Assembly: GCF_965223525.1 (NCBI RefSeq)
Contig: NZ_CBDCWX010000005.1
Location: 620,001-684,000 of the forward strand
Source of the DNA: Leptofilum sp965223525
Lineage (GTDB): Bacteria > Chloroflexota > Anaerolineae > Promineifilales > Promineifilaceae
DNA: 64,000 bases
Reading direction: 5' to 3'
In this document: positions 1 to 7,992 of the stretch, piece after piece
Layout of the letters: each line of letters starts with the position of its first letter
How positions within the stretch are numbered: position 1 is the stretch's first letter
The notes under the pieces: model-generated
What the model was told of the DNA's origin: nothing
Seen by the model: the letters and a program-made list of their open reading frames with translations, nothing else
Database searches by the model: none
Made by a program: the position numbers and the translations under genes

Positions 1-10
1 CCTGGGCATC

Positions 11-997
11 ATGCGAGCAGAAAGCTGCCAACAGCAACAGATTGCCCGCCAGGTTGCTACAGGCGAGAGGGTCGAAAGTTGTGCCCGTCGCTTGCGACGT
101 TTTCTGGACAACAAACGTTTTCCTCTGCAAGCCTTCTTCAGCCAATGGACAGCCTGGATTGTCAGCCAGTTGCCACCAGGCAAGCTTTATCTGCTGGTGG
201 ATGAGACAAAGTTGCAAGACCGCTTGGCTGCCATGGTGGTTGGCGCTGCCTGGGAAGGACGTTGTATCCCTCTGGCCTGGCGTTGTTATATTGCCAACAA
301 TCATGACCAGTACCCAGCCGAGGGGCAAGTTGGCATGGTCACAGCCCTGTTGCAAACTGTCAAGAAGGGCATTGCAGCAGACAGAAACGTCGTGGTGTTG
401 GCTGACCGAGGGATTGGGACATCTCCTGATTTGTGTCAGGCTGTGGCCAGCTTGGGTTGGTGCTATCTGTTTCGCGTTACCAGCATGACCAAAATCTGCA
501 CCGAGGCAGGCGATTTTGCCATTGCCAACATGGTACAGGCTGGTCAACAGTGGTCGGCTGATGGACTCGCTTTCAAGCAGCGCGGCCGGTTGCCAGCAAC
601 CGCACATGCGATTTGGAGCGCAGGCTATGACCAAGCATGGGCGTTGGTAACCAATGACACTACGCTGACTGGCTTTGAGTATGCCAACCGCAATTGGCAG
701 GAGCAAAGTTTCCGCGACCTCAAAAGCGGTGGCTGGCATTGGGCAGACAGTCGGATTAGTCATCCAGACCATATGGATCGTCTGCTTGTTCTCCTGGTGG
801 TCGCCTATGCTTGGTCGCTTGCTTTGGGAAGCGTTGCGGTTTCGCAAGGTCTTGCTCAACCAATGCAGCGTCATGCAGACGGCCGTATACGTCGTCATTG
901 GAGTTTGTTCAAAGAGGGGCTTCAATTCTTCTTTGAGTTTGTTTTGAGACATAACCATTTTATCAATTTACAATTTACAATTCTTGCCCGACCCTAG
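11..997 (+). mobile_element. IS4-type transposase, 5' end at window edge
   Basis: DDE transposase of an insertion sequence; it would cut and rejoin the element's ends. Visible catalytic residues are Asp64 in LLVDETK, Asp132 in LADRGIG and Glu231 in a perfect IS4 YREK signature (Tyr224-x2-Arg227-x3-Glu231-x6-Lys238). The frame is open upstream to the first base, so the true start may lie outside the window and the 328 aa seen are a minimum. The left terminal repeat is out of view, so no IS boundaries can be given. It ends 66 bp from the stop of the convergent gltB. Only one ACGGCCGT octamer occurs inside it (879-886). The family call is firm; intactness is unknown. Confidence 0.85.
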
Positions 998-1013
998 GCT
1001 TGCCTGAAAAGGT

Positions 1014-1056
1014 GTCCTCCCCTCAGCCCCCGCAAGGGGAGGGCTAGGGAAGGGGT
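1014..1056. repeat. G/C-rich dispersed repeat copy
   Basis: This short inverted repeat built from ctcccct and aggggag blocks lies between the transposase and gltB. It belongs to the same class as the longer copy inside the ABC transporter gene at 29415-29510. Confidence 0.6.
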
Positions 1057-1062
1057 CAATAA

Positions 1063-4000
1063 TTACATCTTCACAAGCTGCCGCTGGCGCACCTCGAAGG
1101 CTTCCATCGCCAATTCATCCCCGACCAGATTGCCGTTTTGGGCTACCTGATTGAAGGCTTGCAGCATGAGCTTGTAGTCGCGCGGCATGACTTTTACAAA
1201 GTGGCGTACGACGTTGTCCCACATGCACAGGATTTTCCAGGCCAGATCGCTGCGGGTGGCTTCCATGTGGGCGTAGATCAACGCTTCTAGCTCCTCAATG
1301 TCGGCGTCGCTGCTCACTGGTTCCAGATCAACCATCTTCCGATTACATCGTTCGTGGAAACGGCCGTCCCAATCCAGCACGTAAGCCACCCCGCCAGACA
1401 TCCCGGCGGCAAAGTTGCGCCCCGTCTGCCCCAGGATGACCACGCGGCCACCCGTCATGTATTCGCAGCCGTGATCGCCCACGCCTTCGACAACGGCCGT
1501 TGCTCCTGAATTCCGCACGGCAAAGCGTTCACCCGCCACGCCGCGAATGTAGGCCGTACCGCCCGTTGCGCCGTACAGCGCCACGTTGCCAATGATGATA
1601 TTTTGTTCAGCAGCAAAAGTGGCCTGCTTTGGCGGATAGATGACCAGCTTGCCGCCAGACAGCCCCTTGCCCACGTAATCGTTGGCGTCGCCCGCCAGTT
1701 CAAGCGTCAGCCCTTGCGGAATAAACGCGCCAAAGCTCTGCCCGGCCGAGCCGTTAAACGTCAGCCAAACCGTATCTTCTGCCAGGCCATTCATGCCGTG
1801 CCGACGGGTAATGGCGCTGCCCAGCGTGGTGCCGACGGCGCGGTGCTGGTTGCCGATGGTGAACTCCCCCTCCACCGGTTCGCCACGTTCGAGTGCAGGG
1901 CGACAATAGTCGAGCAGCATCAGGTTGTCCAGCGTTTCTGCCAGGCCGTGCTGTTGGGGTCGTTTACGGCCGTTTGGCAGCAAATGCCCCACGTTTTCTG
2001 TTTTATTCGGACGGTACAGCACCGGCGTCAAATCAATCCCTTGCAATTTCCAATGTTCAATCGCTTCACTCACCTCCAGCCGGTCGGTGCGCCCCACCAT
2101 TTCATCGATGGTGCGGAAGCCCATCTCCGCCATAATTTCCCGCATGTCCTGGGCAATAAACTCCATAAAGTTGACCACATGCTGTGGATCGCCAGAGAAA
2201 TTTTTGCGCAGTTCAGGATTTTGCGTGGCCACGCCTACCGGGCAAGTATCCAGATGGCAAACGCGCATCATGATGCAGCCCAGCGCCACCAGCGGCGCGG
2301 TGGCAAAGCCATACTCTTCCGCGCCCAGCAAAGCCGCCATCACCACATCGCGCCCGGTTTTTAGCTGGCCGTCGGTTTCGACGACGACGCGGTCGCGCAG
2401 ACTGTTGAGCAGCAGCGTCTGGTGCGTCTCTGCCACGCCCAGCTCCCAGGGCAACCCGGCGTGCTTGATGCTGGTTTGGGGCGATGCCCCGGTGCCGCCA
2501 TCGTGCCCGCTGATTAAGATAACATCAGCATGGCCTTTGGCGACACCGGCAGCAATCGTCCCAACCCCCACTTCAGACACGAGCTTCACGTTGATGCGCG
2601 CTTGCGGATTGGCATTCTTCAAATCGAAAATTAGCTGCGCTAAATCTTCGATGGAGTAAATATCGTGGTGTGGCGGCGGCGAAATCAGTCCCACGCCGGG
2701 GGTGGAGTGCCGCACGCGGGCAATCCAGGGATACACTTTGCGTCCGGGCAAATGTCCTCCTTCACCCGGCTTGGCCCCCTGCGCCATTTTGATCTGAATT
2801 TCCTCCGCTTCGGTGAGATATTGGCTGGTCACCCCGAAACGGCCGCTCGCCACTTGTTTAATTGCAGAATTCCGGGAGTCGCCGTTTTTGTCTGGCGTGT
2901 AGCGGGCGGGGTCTTCACCCCCTTCACCTGTATTGCTCCTGCCACCAATACGGTTCATACCGATGGCCAGCGACTCGTGCGCCTCTTTGCTAATCGAGCC
3001 ATAAGACATCGCCCCGGTTTTGAAGCGGCGGCAAATCGCCTCAACCGACTCCACTTCGTCCAGCGGGATGGGTTCAGCCACTTTCTTGAGTTTAAGCAGG
3101 CCGCGCAGGGTGGCAAATTGGTGGGAACGGCCGTTTACATCCGCCGCATATTTTTTGTATGTCTCATAATCGTTGGTGCGCACGGCATGTTGCAGCCGAT
3201 GAACCGTGACTGGGTTAAACAGGTGGTACTCACCTTTTTCGCGGTATTGATATTTGCCCCCAGCCGGTAGCGCATTGCTGCCAGACGGCCGTTCCGGAAA
3301 CGCCTGCTCATGCCGCATCTGCACCTCTTTGGCCACCAGATGAATATCTGAGCCCTGAATGCGGCTGGGCGTGCCGGTGAAATATTTAGCTACCAAATCG
3401 GAATGTAGCCCCAACGCCTCAAAAATCTGCGCGCCCCGGTAGCTTTGGATGGTAGAGATCCCCATCTTGGACAAAATTTTGATGATGCCCTTCACCACCG
3501 CCTTGATGTACTGCTTTTCAGCCTGATGGTACGGCACATCCACCAAAAGCTGCTTGCGGATAAGGTCACGCAGCGTGGCAAATGCCAGATACGGGTTGAT
3601 CGCGTCTGCACCATAACCGAGCAGCACGGCAAAATGGTGCACCTCACGCGGTTCACCAGACTCGACAATGAGGCTCACCTGGGTGCGCGTGCCCTGCCGG
3701 ATGAGGTGATGGTGCAGCCCCGCCGTCGCCAGCAGCGCCGGCATCCCGGCGCAGTCGCGGCTAATACCCAAGTCGGACAAAATCAACAAATTTACCTCGT
3801 TACGGATCGCTTCGTCCCCGGCCATAAATAGCCGGGCTAATGCGGTTTCTAATCCGTCGCCGCCTTCAGCCACATCGTACAACATGGGGAGGACGGCCGT
3901 CTTAAACGCCCCCTTGCTGTGGCCGGTTTCCTCACCGCGCCACTTGCTGGCACGGTCAGGAAACCGGCCAGAGCGCGAACTACTTATTTCCAAGTGCCGC

Positions 4001-5817
4001 AGTCGCCCCAGCTCCTCATCGGTGAGGATGGGATGCGGCAGGCTGATTTGGCGACAGCTTGCCGCCTGTGGGTTCAGCAGATTGCCCTCGCTGCCCAACA
4101 GCGTTTCCGTGCTCGTCACCAGCTCTTCACGGATGGCATCCAGCGGCGGGTTGGTCACCTGGGCAAACAGCTGCTTAAAGTAGCTGTAGAGCGGCTGCGG
4201 CTTGTCAGACAGCACCGCCAGCGGCGTGTCGTCGCCCATTGAGCCGAGAGCTTCTTTGCCATCTCTTGCCATCGGGGCGATGAGCATCCGCAAATCTTCA
4301 AAGGTGTAGCCAAACGCTTTTTGGTGCTCCAAAACGGCATCTTCGGTGTGCAGATGGATGTCTGCTTCTGACTGCTCCAAATTAGCCACTGAGGGAATGT
4401 CAGCCAGCCGGATTCGGTTTTCGTCGAGCCAGTTTTGGTACGGCCGTTCCCCAGCAATCTGCCCCTTCAGTTCCTCATCCCCCACAATTCGCCCTTGCTG
4501 CGTATCCACCAGCAGCATCCGGCCTGGCTCCAGCCGCCCTTTGTAAGCCACGTTGGCCGGATCAATCTCCAAAACGCCCACCTCCGAAGCCATCACTACG
4601 AGGCCATCTTTGGTGACGAGGTAGCGAGACGGCCGTAACCCATTCCGATCCAGCACCGCGCCCACCACCGTGCCATCGGTAAAGCCAATCGCTGCCGGGC
4701 CATCCCACGGCTCCATCAGGTGGCTGTGGTATTCATAAAAGGCCCGCTTTTCTGGCGGCATTTGGGCGTGCTTGTCCCACGGCTCTGGAATCATCATCAT
4801 CACCGTTTCCGGCAGCGAACGGCCAGCCAGTACCAAGAATTCCAGCACGTTGTCCAGCCGCCCGGTATCGCTGCCCGTTTCATCCACGATGGGCAGCACT
4901 TTGTCCAGCTCGTCGCCGAACAACGGCGAGGCAAAGTGGGCTTCACGCGCCTTGAACCAGTTGACGTTGCCGCGAATGGTGTTGATTTCGCCGTTGTGAA
5001 TGACGGTACGATATGGATGCGCCCGCGCCCAGCTGGGAAAGGTGTTGGTGCTAAAGCGAGAATGGACAAGTGCCAGCGCACTTTCCATCGTGGGGTCGCT
5101 GAGGTCTGGATAATATTCGGGGAGCTGTTCGGAGAGGAACTGCCCTTTATAGACAATGGTGCGCCCGGAAAGGCTGGGAATATAAAACGGGGCGTCGCCT
5201 ACCAGCGGGGCAATCTCTTTTTCGGCGCGGCGGCGAATGATAAACAGCTTACGCTCCCAGGCCAGCGGATCGGTTTGAATGAGATATTGCTTTTGGATAA
5301 ACAGTTGACGAATGAATGGTTCCCCGGAAACGGCCGTTTCCCCCAAAGAGTTGTTACACGTCGGCACGGTACGCCAGCCCAGCACTGCTTGCCCTTCTTC
5401 GGCGATGATCCGCGCCATCACCTGCTCACACCGCTTTCGCAAAACAGGCTCGTGCGGCAAGAAGAGCATCCCCACGCCGTATTCGCCAAGCTCAGGGAGG
5501 TGAATACCGAGCTGAGCAGCTTGCTGTTGCAAAAATTGATGAGGAAGCTGGAGCATGATGCCCGCGCCGTCGCCAGAGTTGGCTTCGGCGCCTTTGGCTC
5601 CGCGATGGGTGAGCCGTTCTAAAACGGTGAGGGCTTGCTGAACGATGCTGTGAGACGGCCGTCCCTGTACATCTACCACAAAGCCCATACCGCAGGCATC
5701 TCGCTCAAACTGCGGATCATACATGCCTTGCTTTTGGGGAAATCCAGTTAGAAAACGCTGGTCTGCCTCCCAGGAATCGGTTTTGCCTAATTGCTCTGAT
5801 GCTTGAACCTTTTTCAT
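1063..5817 (-). CDS. gltB: Glutamate synthase large subunit
   Basis: Makes two glutamates from glutamine and 2-oxoglutarate, the second half of the GS-GOGAT cycle. The 1,584 aa protein has an N-terminal class II amidotransferase domain with the catalytic Cys42 (ERDACGMGF, after a propeptide), a central domain, an FMN synthase domain (SYGSISKEAH region), a 3Fe-4S cluster motif CIMMRVCHLDTC (C-x5-C-x4-C), and a C-terminal beta-helix with repeated Gly-Gly motifs. The start at 5817 is chosen because AGGAGGAG lies just upstream; a longer start at 5844 has no such site. No gltD small subunit is in the window, so it is either encoded elsewhere or this is a ferredoxin-dependent enzyme. It is divergent from amt. 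Confidence 0.97.
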   Translation of the reverse strand: MKKVQASEQLGKTDSWEADQRFLTGFPQKQGMYDPQFERDACGMGFVVDVQGRPSHSIVQQALTVLERLTHRGAKGAEANSGDGAGIMLQLPHQFLQQQAAQLGIHLPELGEYGVGMLFLPHEPVLRKRCEQVMARIIAEEGQAVLGWRTVPTCNNSLGETAVSGEPFIRQLFIQKQYLIQTDPLAWERKLFIIRRRAEKEIAPLVGDAPFYIPSLSGRTIVYKGQFLSEQLPEYYPDLSDPTMESALALVHSRFSTNTFPSWARAHPYRTVIHNGEINTIRGNVNWFKAREAHFASPLFGDELDKVLPIVDETGSDTGRLDNVLEFLVLAGRSLPETVMMMIPEPWDKHAQMPPEKRAFYEYHSHLMEPWDGPAAIGFTDGTVVGAVLDRNGLRPSRYLVTKDGLVVMASEVGVLEIDPANVAYKGRLEPGRMLLVDTQQGRIVGDEELKGQIAGERPYQNWLDENRIRLADIPSVANLEQSEADIHLHTEDAVLEHQKAFGYTFEDLRMLIAPMARDGKEALGSMGDDTPLAVLSDKPQPLYSYFKQLFAQVTNPPLDAIREELVTSTETLLGSEGNLLNPQAASCRQISLPHPILTDEELGRLRHLEISSSRSGRFPDRASKWRGEETGHSKGAFKTAVLPMLYDVAEGGDGLETALARLFMAGDEAIRNEVNLLILSDLGISRDCAGMPALLATAGLHHHLIRQGTRTQVSLIVESGEPREVHHFAVLLGYGADAINPYLAFATLRDLIRKQLLVDVPYHQAEKQYIKAVVKGIIKILSKMGISTIQSYRGAQIFEALGLHSDLVAKYFTGTPSRIQGSDIHLVAKEVQMRHEQAFPERPSGSNALPAGGKYQYREKGEYHLFNPVTVHRLQHAVRTNDYETYKKYAADVNGRSHQFATLRGLLKLKKVAEPIPLDEVESVEAICRRFKTGAMSYGSISKEAHESLAIGMNRIGGRSNTGEGGEDPARYTPDKNGDSRNSAIKQVASGRFGVTSQYLTEAEEIQIKMAQGAKPGEGGHLPGRKVYPWIARVRHSTPGVGLISPPPHHDIYSIEDLAQLIFDLKNANPQARINVKLVSEVGVGTIAAGVAKGHADVILISGHDGGTGASPQTSIKHAGLPWELGVAETHQTLLLNSLRDRVVVETDGQLKTGRDVVMAALLGAEEYGFATAPLVALGCIMMRVCHLDTCPVGVATQNPELRKNFSGDPQHVVNFMEFIAQDMREIMAEMGFRTIDEMVGRTDRLEVSEAIEHWKLQGIDLTPVLYRPNKTENVGHLLPNGRKRPQQHGLAETLDNLMLLDYCRPALERGEPVEGEFTIGNQHRAVGTTLGSAITRRHGMNGLAEDTVWLTFNGSAGQSFGAFIPQGLTLELAGDANDYVGKGLSGGKLVIYPPKQATFAAEQNIIIGNVALYGATGGTAYIRGVAGERFAVRNSGATAVVEGVGDHGCEYMTGGRVVILGQTGRNFAAGMSGGVAYVLDWDGRFHERCNRKMVDLEPVSSDADIEELEALIYAHMEATRSDLAWKILCMWDNVVRHFVKVMPRDYKLMLQAFNQVAQNGNLVGDELAMEAFEVRQRQLVKM

Positions 5818-5860
5818 CTTTCTCCTCCTCATCGGCGATATCAATTTGTAAAGGAGCCAA

Positions 5861-5880
5861 TCTCTGTCAGAACACAGAGA
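5861..5880 (-). promoter_or_regulatory. Leader hairpin of gltB near the RBS
   Basis: Perfect inverted repeat tctctgt/acagaga with a 6-nt loop in the gltB 5' untranslated region, about 45 nt before the start codon. No T-run follows, so it is not an intrinsic terminator. It could affect translation or bind a regulator. Confidence 0.5.
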
Positions 5881-5954
5881 TGCCTATTGCCCACCAAAAG
5901 ATGGGCCGTTGCTGCCAAGATGTCGGTTCAATTTGTGGGGACTTCGTTTTTTAA

Positions 5955-5977
5955 TAAGAGGTCTTCCCTACCTCTCA
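5955..5977 (-). promoter_or_regulatory. Second leader hairpin of gltB
   Basis: An 8-bp stem (one G-U pair) closed by a 7-nt purine loop on the minus strand, within the roughly 260-nt gltB leader. The loop contains AGGGAA. Its role is not known. Confidence 0.4.
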
Positions 5978-6083
5978 TTCGATAAATTTTTGTGGGTAAA
6001 AAAAGTATACAAAACCAGCATCCTCGCTGTGATCGGTAAGTTTGCACGATTTTTGAGGAACGTTGCTTATGAAGAATTGTGAA

Positions 6084-6112
6084 TTTTTACGTATTGTTAT
6101 GCGTTATGTCAA
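6084..6112 (-). promoter_or_regulatory. gltB promoter
   Basis: Minus-strand TTGACA (6107-6112), 17-bp spacer, TAAAAA (6084-6089). This is the best sigma-70-like match in the gltB-amt gap and implies a leader of about 260 nt before gltB. Confidence 0.6.
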
Positions 6113-6177
6113 ATTACACTTTGCGGTTGTGCACAATTACCAAAAAGGCTAAAAAATCTTTCTGCTAATTTGGGGGA

Positions 6178-6207
6178 GTGACGAACGGCCGTTGCCTGCG
6201 CTAGAGT
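6178..6207 (+). promoter_or_regulatory. amt promoter with octamer in spacer
   Basis: GTGACG (6178-6183), 18-bp spacer holding ACGGCCGT (6185-6192), TAGAGT (6202-6207). The layout closely matches the glnN promoter at 7779-7807, which supports it. Confidence 0.65.
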
Positions 6208-6235
6208 TGATCACAACAAAATATTTTTGGCCACG

Positions 6236-6278
6236 ACGCCTCTCGCACAAGAGCCATCTTGCTGCGGAGGCGTTTTTT
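6236..6278 (+). terminator. Leader terminator (attenuator) of amt
   Basis: Stem acgcctc/gaggcgt followed by T6 (6273-6278), with an inner hairpin caaga/tcttg (6248-6252 with 6257-6261). It sits between the amt promoter and the amt start and would stop transcription unless overridden. The glnN leader has a terminator in the same place. This fits control by antitermination, possibly through the ANTAR protein encoded at 11967. Confidence 0.75.
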
Positions 6279-6320
6279 GTTTATCTGGGAGCGGCCATCC
6301 CCAAACGAAGGAGAAGAAAA

Positions 6321-7721
6321 ATGATGAAGCATCATAAAAAACGTTTGTTGAAAATTGGAATCATTGCGGCAATGTTGGGCATTCTGTTTGTGATGAGCAG
6401 CAAACCAACCTATGCCCAGGATGAAACGGCCGTAGACGCCCTGATCATTCAAATTGATACCATCTGGCTCTTTTTAGGCTCAGTGCTGGTGTTCTGGATG
6501 CAAGCAGGCTTTGCCATGGTGGAAAGCGGCTTTTCCCGCGCCAAAAACGCTGCCAACTTGCTCATGAAAAACCTGATTGACTTCGCCGGTGGCGCGCTAC
6601 TCTTTTTTGCGGTGGGCTTTGGCCTGATGTACGGGGCATCGGCAGGCGGAATCATTGGCACGTCCAACTTCTTCCTGACAGAACTAGACCCGGCGGCGCT
6701 TGATGCCTACAGTTGGGTTGATTTTCTCTTCCAGCTCATGTTTGCTGCTGCCGCCGCAACCATCGTTTCTGGCGCAGTCGCTGAACGCCTTAAATTCAAG
6801 GCCTACCTCATCTACAGTATGGTCATCACGGGCTTGATCTATCCAATTTCTGGCCATTGGCATTGGGGGGGCGGCTGGCTAGCCGAACTGGGTTTTATTG
6901 ATTTTGCTGGCTCAACGATTGTTCACGCCGTGGGTGGCTTTGCTGCCCTGGCAGCCGCCAAAGTTTTAGGGCCGCGTATTGGCAAGTTCAACAAAGACGG
7001 CAGCAGCAACAGTATTCCCGGCCACAGCCTGACGCTGGCTGCGCTCGGCGTCTTTATTTTATGGATGGGTTGGTTTGGCTTTAATGCAGGCAGCACGCTT
7101 TCTGGCATGAATCCCGGCATTGCTTTCGTGGCCGTCACCACAACGCTGGCCGCTTCCGCAGGTACAGTATCGGCACTGCTAGTAAATTGGCACAAAGCGG
7201 GTCACCCCTCTACCGAAATGGCGCTCAACGGCGCACTGGCTGGCCTGGTTGCCATCACCGCAGGCACGGCCAATGTAACGCCCATTGGGGCCATTGTCAT
7301 TGGCTTAATCGCGGGGCCGGTGTTGGTTTATGGCATTAATTTTGTAGAGCGGGTGCTAAAGGTGGACGATCCCGTCGGCGCGGTGGCCGTTCATGGCTTC
7401 AACGGCCTTTGGGGCACAGTGGCTGTTGGTCTGTTTGCCTACCCAGCAGCCGGAACGTTAACTAACATGGGCGCGGTGGCTGGTCTGTTCTACGGAGGCG
7501 GCGTGGCGCAGCTGGGTATTCAGTTGTTAGGGACAGCCGTAATCTCTGCCTGGGCTTTTGGCACAATGGGTGCGCTCTTTTACCTAATGAAAATCACAAT
7601 CGGGATTCGCGTTTCTGCTGAGGAAGAGATGGAAGGTTTAGATATTTCGGAACACTTCACCACCAGCTATCCTGAATTTGGTCCGGCAGCAAAGGAAGCC
7701 ATTGCCCTGGCTGGTGATTGA
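6321..7721 (+). CDS. amt: Ammonium transporter
   Basis: Integral membrane ammonium channel of the Amt/Rh family, 466 aa. It has a signal peptide (KRLLKIGIIAAMLG to about YAQ), then eleven predicted helices. The pore histidines are recognisable in STIVHAVGG and AVHGFNGLWG, and the aromatic gate region in AMVESGFSRAKN. The start at 6321 follows AAGGAGAAG; the upstream in-frame ATG at 6192 is rejected because it would translate the promoter and the leader terminator. It is preceded by an attenuated leader and followed by glnN with a matching promoter, so it is part of a nitrogen regulon. No glnK/P-II gene is visible next to it. Confidence 0.97.
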   Translation: MMKHHKKRLLKIGIIAAMLGILFVMSSKPTYAQDETAVDALIIQIDTIWLFLGSVLVFWMQAGFAMVESGFSRAKNAANLLMKNLIDFAGGALLFFAVGFGLMYGASAGGIIGTSNFFLTELDPAALDAYSWVDFLFQLMFAAAAATIVSGAVAERLKFKAYLIYSMVITGLIYPISGHWHWGGGWLAELGFIDFAGSTIVHAVGGFAALAAAKVLGPRIGKFNKDGSSNSIPGHSLTLAALGVFILWMGWFGFNAGSTLSGMNPGIAFVAVTTTLAASAGTVSALLVNWHKAGHPSTEMALNGALAGLVAITAGTANVTPIGAIVIGLIAGPVLVYGINFVERVLKVDDPVGAVAVHGFNGLWGTVAVGLFAYPAAGTLTNMGAVAGLFYGGGVAQLGIQLLGTAVISAWAFGTMGALFYLMKITIGIRVSAEEEMEGLDISEHFTTSYPEFGPAAKEAIALAGD

Positions 7722-7778
7722 TATTGGCATGGGCAATTTGTCCAAACAAAGACCACTGTTCTTCTAGCAAATTCGCGG

Positions 7779-7807
7779 TTGACGAACGGCCGTTTGCTCG
7801 CTAGAAT
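7779..7807 (+). promoter_or_regulatory. glnN promoter with octamer in spacer
   Basis: TTGACG (7779-7784), 17-bp spacer containing ACGGCCGT (7786-7793), TAGAAT (7802-7807). This is a strong sigma-70-type match. The spacer sequence is nearly the same as that of amt. Confidence 0.8.
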
Positions 7808-7841
7808 AGCCGACTTGTAAACAAAATATTGTTATAGGCCA

Positions 7842-7893
7842 AGATGCCACCACAGAATTTCTTCTCGAAGCTCTGTGCGTAGGCATCTTTTTT
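7842..7893 (+). terminator. First leader terminator of glnN
   Basis: Stem agatgcc/ggcatct with inner stem cacaga/tctgtg (7851-7856 with 7872-7877) and T6 at 7888-7893. It lies 35 nt after the promoter. It is the counterpart of the amt leader terminator, and both are preceded by an aacaaaatatt sequence and ggcc. Confidence 0.75.
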
Positions 7894-7918
7894 ATTGGCA
7901 ACTACCTGTTCACAACCT

Positions 7919-7971
7919 CCCGCAGGTTCTTGCCAAAACGGAATTATCTATCAAACCTGCGGGGGTTTTTT
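7919..7971 (+). terminator. Second leader terminator of glnN
   Basis: Perfect 10-bp stem cccgcaggtt (7919-7928) with aacctgcggg (7954-7963), followed by T6 at 7966-7971 and then by the glnN ribosome binding site. Two consecutive terminators before one gene suggest tight control by antitermination. Confidence 0.75.
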
Positions 7972-7992
7972 GAGAGAAGAGGAGAAACAAAA

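Noticed and set aside
4800..5156. Small alternative-frame open readings inside gltB and other large genes
   Set aside because: Same-strand or opposite-strand shadows with Arg/Ser/Pro-rich composition and no start signals.
4720..5622. Long open frame (300 codons) antisense to gltB
   Set aside because: It mirrors conserved gltB codons, has no ribosome binding site and shows no protein family; a typical shadow of a GC-biased gene.
6236..6278. Canonical ANTAR hexaloop (A1, G4) in the amt leader
   Set aside because: The inner hairpin can form a loop AGCCAT, but position 4 is C, not G; the 5-bp stem with loop GCCA is better. Not claimed as a canonical site.
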